A DNA stretch of 64,000 bases from Calliopum simillimum (taxonomy: Eukaryota > Arthropoda > Insecta > Diptera > Lauxaniidae). Within the stretch, counting starts at the first letter, position 1. The number at the start of each line of letters is the position of its first letter. Shown here one piece after another: positions 29,401 through 40,357 of the stretch. The notes under the pieces are model-generated. The model saw only the letters and a list, made by a program, of their open reading frames with translations. It was not told where the DNA came from and did not search any database. The stretch covers positions 67,728,569-67,792,568 of the forward strand of contig OX638368.1 of the NCBI GenBank assembly GCA_951812925.1, read 5' to 3'. The position numbers and the translations under genes are program-made.

Positions 29401-29920
29401 AAGACTGATTTTAATCTTTTTTAAGTTGCAATGACATTAATCAATTAGGTAGATAAATAATAAATAAAAAAAAAAAAAATATTTAAATTTTTAATCATTT
29501 TGTATTTTTTTTTTTTTCTCTGATTTAAATTTGTACAAATTTTTCTTTTTTTGCATTGTTTAACGTCTTTTATAAATTAAAAAAATTTGGTACAAATTGC
29601 TAAATGATGTAAGTTTAATTTCCTAAAATTGTTAAATTTAAATCATTGTAATTATGTTCTTTCCAGTGTTATTTGAATAAAGACTCCCCTGAGGAAGCAA
29701 GAATTTTAATTTTAAATAATTTTAAATTTACTTTAATTTTGACTTGAGCCCATTTTCTAAATATGTACAACAATTTTAAAGAAAAAGTCAAACAAAAACT
29801 TCAACATTTCTTTTTATGTTTTTTTGTTTTTAAGATTATTCTTATTATTGTAACGCAATTTATATTAAATCATATTAAATGCTAAGTTTTACTCAAAAGG
29901 TGTGCACACAAGTAACTTAA

Positions 29921-30239
29921 CCCTTTCGAACCGGTTGGGACAATATATCCCAACAAATTTTAAATAAATAACTCAGTTATTTATGTCACTTAAATTGAAT
30001 GAATTAATAAATTTAATACAATTTTTAGTAAACACGGTTTTTTCTTATAACCACTCCAAGGATTTTATATTCCAAAAATTCAAATCTCAAAAACATATGT
30101 TGGGAGTATACCCCGGAAGCGGTTCTGGCGGTTAAAATTTGAATTTTGAGACGGTGAAAAATTTTACTTAAATTAAGTTTCTAAGGTTGACCCATCACAA
30201 ATATTGTGAAGCCCACAGTTTTTTTTCGGGTCGAAAGGG
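29921..30239. mobile_element. piggyBac-type MITE, 319 bp, TTAA duplication
   Basis: TTAA flanks both sides (29917-29920, 30240-30243). Ends CCCTTTCGAACCGG and, from the right, CCCTTTCGACCCG. Short inverted ends starting CCC at a TTAA site are the piggyBac signature. No coding sequence. Confidence 0.8.
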
Positions 30240-30705
30240 TTAAGGGAGCTAAAATATTTAATCGGTTGATTAAAAGAGCAAGCTCATAAAATTTGCAAAA
30301 TGTAAGTCCATGCATGCTTTGAAAAAAATAAAACTTAAAATTTGAGGGATGCAATGACAACAACAAATCAATGACAAAATTAGAATTCCTGTGTTATACG
30401 ATCGCAATGAAAAAGGCTTCAACTGAATTGACTTCAAGCTGTATGAAATTGTTGTCGCCATCGAATTTTATTTTTTGAAATTCGTAGAAAAGCAGCGTAT
30501 GCAATTGTTGTTGCAAATATACGCTTGGCTCGCATTTTATTGTTGTTGTTTGCTGATATTCATTTTTTGGTTTCCTTCAAAATAATAACAAAAACATATA
30601 ATATCAACACTAAGAAGTAGCGTGTTAAATACGGCAGGATATTGTACTTTTTGTTGTTGTTGGCTTGTGCTTAGAAAAACTTAAAATTTGAAAACACAAA
30701 AACTC

Positions 30706-30732
30706 AAGCCTTACGTTTACGTCGTAAGGCTT
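30706..30732. other. Perfect 10-bp stem hairpin
   Basis: AAGCCTTACG (30706-30715) and CGTAAGGCTT (30723-30732) around a 7-nt loop. It lies just left of the 30793-32153 palindrome. No T-run or coding context explains it. Confidence 0.4.
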
Positions 30733-30792
30733 CAGAATCAAATTATAAATTACTCAAAAGAACTTTTCATGAAAAGCATTTTTACAAAAATT

Positions 30793-32153
30793 ATTTTTTT
30801 GAAAGTGGAATAAGTCCATTTTTTCATCTACTGCTATGCAGAAGGTTTTGCTTTTTAATCAATTTAAAAATATTGGCAAGCGTTATTAAACTGGTGTTAA
30901 GTGTTTACCACTGTAAATTAATCAAATTTTGTTATGCTGTAAAAATTTTTAGAAGTGTAATAGAAAATAGTCGAGTTTTTTTGGACTGAATGGACTTATT
31001 CCACTTTCATTTATAATAAATTTAAAAATTGTTTATACTTTTGTATGCCCCATTCCATTTTCAGTCACAAAATATTTTGTAAATAAAATAAAAGGAAAAT
31101 TAAAACTTAGAAAAATTTTACTTTAAAAACTGTTGTTTCTTTTCTTTTTGCCCAAGTAGGACTCTGGAAATCAATTACAATAACAACAAAAACAAAAAGT
31201 TCTTGTCGGACATGTAGTTTGTACCAAAGAAAGTCAAGAGTCCACAGGAATCAGAATTAATCGAATACTATCCAAAAACATCGTTATTGTTGTTTTTATT
31301 GCTGTTATTGTTACTTTTGTTGTTGGTATTATTGTTGTTCTTGTAATGTTTTCCTAAATTTCATGAAAATTTCTTTGGTTCCCTTTTTTTTTCCTTTAAA
31401 AAAATATGATAATGCAGGAAATCAGGTACAAATTATATGTCAAATAACAGGAAATAAATTGGGCTTTTATAATATGTTACTAAAACTATACATTAATGAT
31501 AGTTTTTGGAAAAATAATGCTTTTAAAAAAAAAATGGTCAAAATTTCTGAAAATCTGCAATATCTCTAAAACCATGACTAGGATTAAAATTTTTTGTAAG
31601 TCGATTTTGTAGCAAGTTAACATATCTTTCGTATGACACTTATATTATTAAAATCCTTTCAGGGGTTCCCAACTCATAATAATTTTTATAAAAGATATAT
31701 CTTGATCTTCCGATGGCTATATCTCCGAAAGTAGGTCCGACAAGAAATTTTTGTTTTTGTTGTTGTTTTAACTAATTTTCAGAGCCCTACTTGAGCGAAA
31801 AGAAAAGAAACAACAGTTTTTAAAGTAAAATTTTTCTAAGTTTTAATTTTCCTTTGCTTTTATTTACAAAATATTTTGTGACTGAAAATGGAATAAGTCA
31901 TACAAAAGTATAATAAATGTTTAAATCTATTATAAATGAAAGCAAAATAAGTCCATTCAGACCAAAAAAAGTCAACTATTTTCTATTACACTTGTAAAAA
32001 TTTTTACAGCACAACAAAATTTGATTAATTTACAGTGGTAAACACTTAACACCAGTTTAATAACGCTTCCAATATTTTTAAATTGAGTCGAACGGAAACC
32101 TTTTAATATCTCAGTTTATGAAAAAGTGGACTTATTCCACTTTCAAAAAAAAA
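30793..32153. mobile_element. Foldback element, 1.36 kb palindrome
   Basis: Outer ends TTTTTTTGAAAGTGGAATAA and TTATTCCACTTTCAAAAAAA. Arms of about 420 bp (30793-31215, 31725-32153) pair through landmarks TTGGACTGAATGGACTTATT and AGTAGGACTCTGG / CAGAGCCCTACTTG and CTTGTCGGAC / GTCCGACAAG. The outermost 215 bp of each arm is itself an inverted-repeat MITE with the same GAAAGTGGAATAAGTCCA ends, related to 59096-59293. No coding sequence; the 68-codon frame in the centre has no resemblance to a protein. Confidence 0.75.
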
Positions 32154-32386
32154 TCCATTCATATATCAAAATGAAATGGTGGTCGTATGTAGCTTATGGA
32201 CGCGAAAACTACACGGCCGATTTACATAATTTTTTTTAAAATTTAAATATACAAGGATCTTAAGAGGGTGAGATGCCACTGTGGGGGACGGGGGTTACAC
32301 CCCCCATACAAATAAAATACAAAAAATGCTATATCTCTACGCCTATAGCAGCTATCATCATAAAAGTTGGTAAATAAATATTCATA

Positions 32387-33557
32387 AGGCTTGCGCACGA
32401 TGAAACTAGTGCACATTATTACTTGTTAATTGTTGCAATTCAAAAAATTCAAAAAAATTTTAATCAAGTTGCCCTTTGGTAAATATATATAAATCTTCAT
32501 GCTTCTTTTTTTACTCATTCGTTAATTTATGGCTTCACCATTAGCTGCGAAAAAGAAGTGCGTGAAAAAATTTAACGAAAATCCAAATTGGACTTTCAAA
32601 GCAATTGCTAGAAAAGCTAAGGTTTCGCGGAATACCGTTTCGCGTGTTATTAAAACCTATAAGGATCGTCTGACCGTTAGTAGAAAGATAGGAATTGGAA
32701 AAAATAAAGGTTTTGATAATCCTAATGCTGCCAAGAAGATGATAGCTCTTCTTAAGAAAAATCCCAATATATCGGGAAAAAAAAGTAGCTGAGAAAGTTC
32801 AATGCTCTGAGGCCTTTGTCAGAAAAGTTAAAAAGGAGGAAGGACTTAAGTCATTTAAAGCCCAGAAAGTTGCGGATAGAAATTCCAAAAAGAACGTTGA
32901 GGCAAAAAAGCGAAATCATTAAAAAATTTGACTGTTGCATTATGGACGATGAGACTAACGTACTTGGTGACAGCTTCTAGGTGTCGATTTTTATGTTGCA
33001 GATCATAGAGGAAATGTTCAAGAAGAGTTTAAGACTCAAAAAAAGACGAAGCTTCCAAAGAAGTATTTGGTATGGCCGGCAATCTGCAGCTGCGGTAGGC
33101 GAAGCAGTTCATTTGTTTTACCTGGAGCGATTAACACCGAAATATACATATTTGCCTTCATGCCATTACAGCGAATCTGCAGTTGAATGATTTGAAAAGA
33201 ATGTAGAATTTGCACCTAGATATGCAAATCCTAACTGCCCGGAGCTCAGACCCATCGAATATTGGGCTCTGGTAAAAAGGATTATGAAGAACACAAAACA
33301 GGTTGCTGAAAACACCAATCAAGAAAATGGTTAGTGTCAAGTAAACAAATCGCTGAAGATACGATTAAAAGTTTAATGGGAGGTGTTTCAAAAAAAATCA
33401 ATTTATTCATTAAAACCAATAATGTTTAATATATTTGTAATAAAAGTAAACATGAATAAGATTTCTGTTGAAAAAACGTGTATTTCTTGTTTTAATGTCA
33501 ACTAGTTTAAAAGTTATTTGAGGTAATTCGTGCAATAATTTCATCGTGCGCAAGCCT
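32387..33557 (+). mobile_element. Tc1/mariner-type transposon remnant, 1171 bp
   Basis: Inverted ends AGGCTTGCGCACGATGAAA (from 32387) and TTTCATCGTGCGCAAGCCT (to 33557), with TA on both sides. The element keeps both ends but its transposase is broken (32529-33430). Related coding pieces lie at 38409-38790 and 42815-43982. Confidence 0.85.
32529..33430 (+). pseudogene. Tc1/mariner-superfamily transposase, broken
   Basis: ATG at 32529 opens a clean N-terminal HTH region (FKAIARKAKVSRNTVSRVIK). A frameshift at about 32780 leads to AEKVQCSEAFVRKVKKEEG and ADRNSKKNVEAKKR in the next frame. Later blocks are VDFYVADHRG, KLPKKYLVWPAICSCGRRS, NCPELRPIEYWALVK-like residues around 33235-33290 and TIKSLMGGVSKKINLFI before the stop. 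Several stops and a deletion over the second catalytic Asp. The family has CPELRPIE as its third catalytic block, so it is neither typical mariner nor typical Tc1. Confidence 0.75.
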
Positions 33558-33924
33558 TATGTTCTATCTACCGTTCACCTTGAAAAACTTGAGGAATTGG
33601 AAGAGAGGTACAACGGAGATAGATGAGACTTGGTACATATGTAAAGGGCATCGGGAACGGGCGAACGAAGTCACTTCCATGCCATATACGTATATATGGG
33701 GTATTATTCATGAGATTTACACTTGATTTTAATTTTACAATTTTTTACGTATTTTTTAATTTTCATTTTGGCCAAAATTAACAAAGTTAAAATTTTATTT
33801 TTTAAATATTTTTAAAAAAAAAAATAAGAAAATTCGGTTTTTTTAATGTTGGTACCTTTTTTTTTTTCTTAATTTTTTTACATAAATTCTCAATTCAATT
33901 CTGTTGCATAGGTACTAAGCTTAA

Positions 33925-34446
33925 AGGGACATTCGCCTTTGTAATTGAAACAAAAAACACTTTTTAAAAATTTTATTATGAAAAAACTATTATATTTGTT
34001 GACAAAATTTCTTTTGGACATTGTTAAATATTGTCTAAAAAATATGAAAAATTTTTTTTTTATTTTTAGTTTCTCTTGGCTGCGGTAGAGGGCGTCATCC
34101 AAAAGTTACTTTTTAAACGGTAGGACATGTTGTAAACCTCCTGTAACAGATTTTTGAAAAATTCAAAATGGATTTTATTCTTGAGACTCAAAACTACTAT
34201 ACAATAAGCCTCTAAAATTCATACTTTTTTATATTTTGAAGTTTTTGTATGAATATTTATGAAAAATGCGAAAAAATTGAGGGACTTACCCTCAAAAAAT
34301 GCCCCGAAAAAAAAGGGGGGGGGGTATTTTTTAAAACTTTCAGAGGCTTATTGTTTAATGTGTTGAATGAGTAATTGAATGCTCTTTGGTTTTTTAAAAT
34401 CGGTCGAGTAGATTCGGAGTTTTCAATTACAAAAGCGAATGTCCCC
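33925..34446. mobile_element. TTAA-flanked MITE, 522 bp
   Basis: TTAA at 33921-33924 and 34447-34450. Ends AGGGACATTCGCCTTTGTAA and TTACAAAAGCGAATGTCCCC are inverted. Piggybac-type by target site, though the end starts AGGG instead of CCC. No coding sequence. Confidence 0.7.
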
Positions 34447-34609
34447 TTAAATTAGAGTGGAGGTTTTATTAGTTATTGAGATATCGAACGAACGGCACGC
34501 TATGGTGCAATTTACTTGATTTACCATTAATTATGCCTAACTGAAATGCTGTCAATGTCAGAAATAGTTAGAATTTCAAATTTGAAAAAAAATTTAAATC
34601 GAGCCGACA

Positions 34610-35481
34610 CACACTGCGTTGGCTAGTGGGCAAAAATCAAAATTTTTTGTGACTCGAAACCTAATAATATTGGTATTAATCGACAGGTAATTGTATCAAT
34701 AAAATAAAAACAAAATATTTAGGGGAAAAACTTATTTTTGGCTACGCTGTGACACTTCAAAGTTGAGATATTTTTAAAAAAAAAATCATGTTTTATTCAC
34801 TTCGTTTTGGGTTCTCTTAAACAAATAATTATCAAAAATTTGTCTTTTGATTAAACTAAGCGAAGTAAAGTTTTGTATTATAAATAATATTTGAGTAAAT
34901 AAATAAAACTAAAAAATTTTGGAAAATATATAATTTGATGTATATTGTAGTGATTTGAATACACGATATTATCAAATGAAAAACTTCAGAAATTGACAAA
35001 TTTCGATGAAAAAAAAAACAAATCTTATAAAAATAAGTGCCGTTTTTTTTCTTAATCTACTAGTTCAAATTCTATATAATCAAGAACTGCAAATAACTTT
35101 TCCTACTTCGTCCTACAAATATTTTTTTTCTTTTTTTAAAAAATGCTTAAAACGAAAAATTTGTATGAAATATAAAATTTATGTTGAAAATTTTTTTTTG
35201 TTTTTATGAACACAAATGGTCTCACAAGTACAAAAAACATTATTTCTACTACGTAGATTTCATTTGTTAACATTAAACATTACTTTTTCATCATCGTTAT
35301 ATGTGGACCTTAAGAAAATCGTCCTAAATACCTGGTTTTTAGCCAAACTATAAAGTTTACAACAAATCTGAGATCATTTTTGAGCTCAGCGACCCCAAAT
35401 TACTTATAGTACCAAATTTCATCGATATCCAACCACTCCTTCTATTTTTGACCATTGCTTGTATGGGCTCAACGCACTGTG
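34610..35481. mobile_element. Transib-like non-autonomous element, copy 1, 872 bp
   Basis: Ends CACACTGCGTTGGC (34610) and, from the right, CACAGTGCGTTGAGC (35481). CGACA is duplicated on both sides (34605-34609, 35482-35486). The 5-bp duplication and CAC-starting ends fit Transib, the family related to RAG1. It inserted exactly at the left junction of foldback N2. Nearly identical to 43019-43891. No transposase is encoded; internal frames are short and unlike known proteins. Confidence 0.75.
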
Positions 35482-35484
35482 CGA

Positions 35485-36790
35485 CACGGTGATACGGAAG
35501 AAAATTATTTACGTATAAAAGTGTCGCTAAAATCGGTTGATATGAAAAAATTTGTTTTTTTTGCTGATTCAGAATCTGTTTTTAGCGAAATCCTATCAGA
35601 TCCCTTTCAAAAGTTATACTAAAAATACCTTTTAATAAGTATTTTTGGAATTCTTCAATTAAAAATATGTTGTTACATTTGCATAAGCTTACGAAGTTTC
35701 TGGGAGGTAATAGGGGAGGCTTAGGTTTACAAAAAATTGCACACGGAGGGGGGTCTAAAATGTACCCCTAAGGAGCTATAGGGTTAAAACTGATTTTGTG
35801 CCTCTTTTCAGAAAAAAAAATTTTTTTGGATCACGCTAACGTTTTAGGGAAAACATTTCTATGGCAAAGTTTTAGCTAATTGTAAGAGCTTTCAGATAGT
35901 GTATATGGTTTATAGGGTTTAAAAGGATTTAGCAAAGTTCTGGACCTTTAAAATTGATATTTTAATTTTTTCACCCATTTTTTGACTTTGATGATCATTT
36001 TATTATGAAAAAGGTCCTAATAATATAGCTTTTTGTAATTCTTTTTGAAATCTTCGTTCAATTTCCTTGGTCTTGGCCTTGGTTTGCTTATCACTACATC
36101 ATATGCAGCGCAACGCATGCGAGTAACCCGTGTGTTACATAGAAAAGTATTGTTGTCTTACCTCAATCAAAAAAATTGGTATGACAAATGTACTATCGGA
36201 TTAAAGGAAATTTAACGAAGATTTCAAAAAGAATTACAAAAAGCTATATTATTAGGACCTTTTTCATACTAAAATGGCCATCAAAGTCAAAAAATGGGGA
36301 AAAAAAATTAAAATATCAATTTTAAAGGTCCAGAACTTTGCAAAATCCTTTTAAACCCTATAAGCCATATACATTATCTGAAAGCTTTTACAATTAGCTA
36401 AAACTTTGCCATAGAAATGTTTTCCCTAAAACGTTAGCGTGATCCAAGAAAATTTTTTTTTCTGAAAAGAGGCAGAAAATCAGTTTTAACCCTATAACTC
36501 CTTAGGGGTACATTTTAGACCCCCCTTCGGGTGCAATTTTTTGTAAATCTAGGCCTCCCCTATTACCTCCCAGAAGCTTCGTAACCTTATACAAATGTAA
36601 CAAGATATTTTTAATTGAAGAATTCCAAAAATACTTATTAAAAGGTATTTTTAGTATAACTTTTGAAAGGGATCTGATAGGATTTCGCTAAAAACAGATT
36701 CTGAATCAGCAAAAAAAAAACAAATTTTTTCATATCAACCGATTTTAGCGACACTTTTATACGTAAATAATTTTCTTCCGTATCACCGTG
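35485..36790. mobile_element. Foldback element N2, 1306 bp, 4-bp target duplication
   Basis: Ends CACGGTGATACGGAAGAAAA and TTTTCTTCCGTATCACCGTG. Arms are about 580 bp and near-identical (for example GAATTCTTCAATTAAAAATA / TATTTTTAATTGAAGAATTC), separated by about 140 bp. CCGA flanks the pair: 34604-34607 on the left (before the Transib-like insertion) and 36791-36794 on the right. Non-coding. Confidence 0.8.
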
Positions 36791-36913
36791 CCGACACACT
36801 TTTTTTATGCCCGTTTTATTGAGCAAATGTACTGAACAAAACAAAAACCACCTACCTTTAATTACATCCATATATCTTGCTTAAAACAATATAATAATAA
36901 AAAAAGCTCTTAA

Positions 36914-37327
36914 CCCTTTAACTGTTTAATTATTTTCCGTCGAAGACGAGTATACTCGACATAAACAGAGTAAAATGTTTCTGCCTATAAAATTATGGCA
37001 ATTATAATCAAAAGTTGCGTGTTGGTTTTTTAAAAAATATATATTTTTATTCGATGTTAACAAACAAAATTTATTTCATTGTTAAAAAAATATCACATAA
37101 AATCGTTTTGTAACAGTACTTCCCCAGAATTTGTTATTTCAGCTATTGTGAATTAAAATAAATAAGGTTGCTAGACTAACGAAAATTCTAGAATGTACAT
37201 TTTTTAAAAGATCTTTATTTGCCCTTTTTCAGGAAAAAAAAAATTACAGTTGATTCGTTCAATAATAATACGAATGCGATTTTTATTATCTTCACGACGA
37301 GTATACTCGACATAAACAGTTAAAGGG
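36914..37327. mobile_element. piggyBac-type MITE, 414 bp, TTAA duplication
   Basis: TTAA at 36910-36913 and 37328-37331. Ends CCCTTTAACTGTTTA and, from the right, CCCTTTAACTGTTTATGTCG. Subterminal CGAGTATACTCGACATAAAC occurs near both ends. Inserted into foldback N1. No coding sequence. Confidence 0.8.
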
Positions 37328-38202
37328 TTAATGATTTTGTGCGCAATTGTCACAGCTTTATTTTGACACCAAAAACTGAAAGAGTGGACCATAAATAACA
37401 AACTTGAGGTCTTTTTGACGAAAAATTTCAGTTCATTTTAGTTAAGAAAATGCTAACACACGAGTACATAGATAATTTAATTCAATGTTTGTTATGTATG
37501 ATCCAATCTTTATTAAGTTTTTTTGGTACCAAAGTAAAGCTGTGACAATTGCGCACAAAACCATGAAGTTTTTTTTTTTTTTTTTTTTTTTAGTTTTACA
37601 TTGTTTAAAGGCAGGTGCTTTTTGTTTTTTTTAGTACATTTTCTCAATAAAACGGGTATAAAAAAGTCTGTCGTACCGATTTAAATTTTTTTTTTTTTTT
37701 CGAATTTGAATTTCTGGCTGTTTTTTGCACCCTTTGACATTTTCTTTTTGAAATTCTGACGGCTAAAAATTTTTAATTATTTTTTGCGCGGTGTCAGGAA
37801 GGGTATAAAAGTTGCGGTACGATAACGACGGAAGTTGCGGTGGGAAAAGAAAACACCGTTTTTGGCTATTTTTGAAGTTTTCATTTAATTTCAATTTAAT
37901 TTATTAATTATGGATGTTTTGTAGCAAATTATGGCAGTTTTTGGCCATAAATCTTGATAAGATATTTGGCCTTCAAAACCCAATTTGAATTATATCAATA
38001 TCTTTATTTTACTCTGAAATATCCTGAACTGAAATAAAGAAATTACAAAGAAGACACCGACAGCATAGGTTACAATTATGCAGCAATTTTAAATTAAATG
38101 TAGTGCAAGTTGTGAATTTTTGTATTTTGATTTTTGAAAAAACTGTTCATTTTATATTTCTTATCAATAATGTTATAAAAACATAAAAATAAAATTTATA
38201 AA

Positions 38203-38243
38203 AGCCCTGAAGATGTCAACATTCTATTGACGAAACGTCGGCT
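38203..38243 (+). ncRNA. Second hammerhead-ribozyme-like motif
   Basis: Stem I AGCC (38203-38206) with GGCT (38240-38243). Core CTGAAGA (38207-38213). Stem II GTCAA/TTGAC (38215-38219, 38227-38231) around a 7-nt loop, then GAAA (38232-38235). Cleavage triplet GTC ends at 38239. Stem III is two Watson-Crick pairs without loop. As at 3668-3708, one extra base (T38214) precedes stem II. It is probably a solo terminal repeat of a Penelope-like element; no RT sequence is visible nearby. Confidence 0.7.
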
Positions 38244-38408
38244 AAAAATTGTATTTAAATGTTTTAATTTACAATTGGAAATAATTGGTTAGTTAAACCT
38301 CCTAAAAAACAAAACTTGAAATAAAGAAAATCCATGTCTTTTGCGGTTTTTCAACTTTTTAGACTACGATATTTTGGGGAAAATAAAGATATCGATATTT
38401 GTTTCAAC

Positions 38409-38790
38409 ATGGACTGCGAAATAAAAGTACGTGAAAAATAATTAAAACTTTTAAAAAAAATCAAATCAATCAAATTGTGGACTTTCAAAAAAATAGCAAC
38501 AGATCTCAAGGTTCATCGTCGCACTGTTTCAAAAGCCATTAAACAGTATAAAGAAGACTTAAACATTGTACGAAAACCTGGATCAGGAAGAAAAAAAATT
38601 TCCAACAAATATTGGTAAGGCAAAAGATGTTGAACAACTCTTTCGAAGAGCTCCGAACACTTCTGTCGGAAAAGCTCGTAATCAGGAAATTTTTCCGAGT
38701 ATATAGAACTAACAAAATCGTACAGACAGTCAAACGACTGTACTGTTAGTGGAAGCCAATGAAGCCAAAAAACAGGCAAAATGAGGAAGT
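38409..38790 (+). pseudogene. Tc1/mariner-superfamily transposase, N-terminal part
   Basis: ATG at 38409 (MDCEIKVREK), then a stop and shift; WTFKKIATDLKVHRRTVSKA and IKQYKEDLNIVRKPGSGRKK match the HTH of the 32.5-kb transposase. Conserved residues continue in another frame up to QNEEVVKN, where an inverted-repeat element begins. It might be the 5' half of the copy whose 3' half is at 42815-43982. Confidence 0.7.
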
Positions 38791-38796
38791 TGTCAA

Positions 38797-39735
38797 GAAC
38801 AGCTCCGATTTTTATGATTTTGATTTTTTTTTTTTTATTTAAAATCAGAAACATTTTGGAGCGCAGTCGGAATTATATAATTTTTAAACAATATTTAAAA
38901 AACTTATATTTTCTTAAAAAAAATTGTTAAAAGAAATACAACAAACAAAAATCAAAATAGTCATTTTATATGTATTTGGCAGTTCTTAATCCGAATCTGG
39001 CATTAATATTGCTGTATCTTGTATGGTTTCTGAGACATATTCTCTTCTTATAGGGTCTAAAATTGTGTATATAAAAACTGTTGCTATGTTTTTCTCAAGA
39101 ACGGCTAAAGCGGTTTTAATGAAACTTTGGAAAATGATACGCGCTAACATATGCTAAAGAATGAAATAGACTTTGACTTAGTATATGCTTATGAAGAGAC
39201 GTGGCACCGCCTCAAACTTTTAATTTGATTTGGTCATATCTGTTGAACCGTATAAAATTTTTTGATGAAAATTACTACATAGCTACTGACTATCAATGCC
39301 TTATAATGAGCAAAAATTGAGCGAAATCGAAAAAGTGCCACACCCACTTTTTAACCACTGAAAATTTTGATATTTTGATTTTAATATTACTCGAATACAG
39401 ATTTTGATGAAAATCAAAATTTTCAATGGTAAAAAAGTGGGCGTGGCAATATTCCGATTTCGATCAATTTTATTATAAGATATCTCAGAAACCATACCAG
39501 ATACAGCAATTTTAATGCTAGATTCGGATTTAGAATTGCCAAATACATATAAAATGACTATTTTGAATTTTGTTTGTTGCATTTCTTTTAACAATTTTTT
39601 TTTATGAAAATAACTTTTTTAAATATTGTTTAAAAAATTATATAATTCCGTCCGCGCTCCAAAATGTTTCTGATTTTAAATAAAAAAAAAAAACAAAATT
39701 TAAAAAAAAAAAATCAAAATCGGAGCTGTTTTTGA
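38797..39735. mobile_element. Inverted-repeat MITE, about 940 bp
   Basis: Ends CAGCTCCGATTTTTATGATT and ATCAAAATCGGAGCTG. Arms of at least 240 bp: AAAATCAGAAACATTTTGGA / TCCAAAATGTTTCTGATTTT and GTATGGTTTCTGAGA / TCTCAGAAACCATAC. Flanks GGAAGTTGTCAAGAA and TTTTTGAGGACTTCC are also inverted, so the true ends may lie about 15 bp further out. The 97-codon frame inside is non-coding in appearance. Confidence 0.7.
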
Positions 39736-39739
39736 GGAC

Positions 39740-40345
39740 TTCCATATGCTTCATCGACTCCACTATGTCTTTCAGGCAGAGGTTTATGCTGTTCTCAAAG
39801 TCGCAATTTCTTGGAAGCGTTGTTATTTATTTACCTTGATAGCCAGGTGGCCATCAAAACAATTTCATCAAATCACATTGCTTCAAAACTTGCATTAAGC
39901 TGTTATAAAGGTTCTTGTGCGATATTCGTGAGGATTATAGTATAACACTTTGCTGGGTTCCCGGTCATAGTAATTGCTGATGAACTAGCTAGGAAAGGTT
40001 CAAACCAGAATATTCTTTTGGCTGACCTTTCAATAAGAAAACACATTAGCGTAATCAAGGGAACAATCGAAAGTAAATGTAGTCAGCTTGCCAATTCCAG
40101 ACGGTCAGATCTACAAACTTGAAAGCATATTAGAACAATTTATTTTGCCTTCCTTAAGTATGAATCGATCTAAATTTCTTATAGCAATGGAGAAAAACAA
40201 TGTGCGTAATTTAATTGCTGCTATTACTAGAAACTGTGGCATAGAAAACCATACATTTGTAGAAGTCATTTCTTTGGCCATTTTAATTTCGAACCGCTTG
40301 GCTCACTATCTGTATTGTGTCTTAAATATGTATGGTAAGTAGAAT
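39740..40345 (+). pseudogene. LINE 3' fragment with RNase H domain
   Basis: Plus strand, shifting frames: VFQAEVYAVLKVAI (first RNase H Asp/Glu region), YLDSQVAIKTISSNHIASKL and AGFPVIVIADELARKGSNQN. After the RNase H domain an 84-codon frame (40088-40342) contains SMNRSKFLIAMEKNNVRNLI and AAITRNCGIENHTF, the tail found in non-LTR elements of the I/R1/LOA group. RT and endonuclease parts are missing. Confidence 0.7.
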
Positions 40346-40357
40346 ATGTATGTATAT

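Larger units (their letters stand above)
34560..37720. mobile_element. Foldback element N1 carrying three later insertions
   Basis: Left arm TTGAAAAAAAATTTAAATCG, then (after the insertion) CTTTTTTTATGCCCGTTTTA; right arm TAAAACGGGTATAAAAAAG then CGATTTAAATTTTTT. Further inside, GTGCGCAATTGTCACAGC (37340) pairs with GCTGTGACAATTGCGCAC (37542). N1 is interrupted at CCGA (34604-34607) by foldback N2, and at TTAA (36910-36913) by a piggyBac-type MITE. Without insertions N1 is about 560 bp. Confidence 0.7.

Noticed and set aside
29690..29725. Third hammerhead motif (CCCCTGAGGAAGC)
   Set aside because: CUGANGA-like core present, but there is no GAAA, no cleavage triplet and no stem II.
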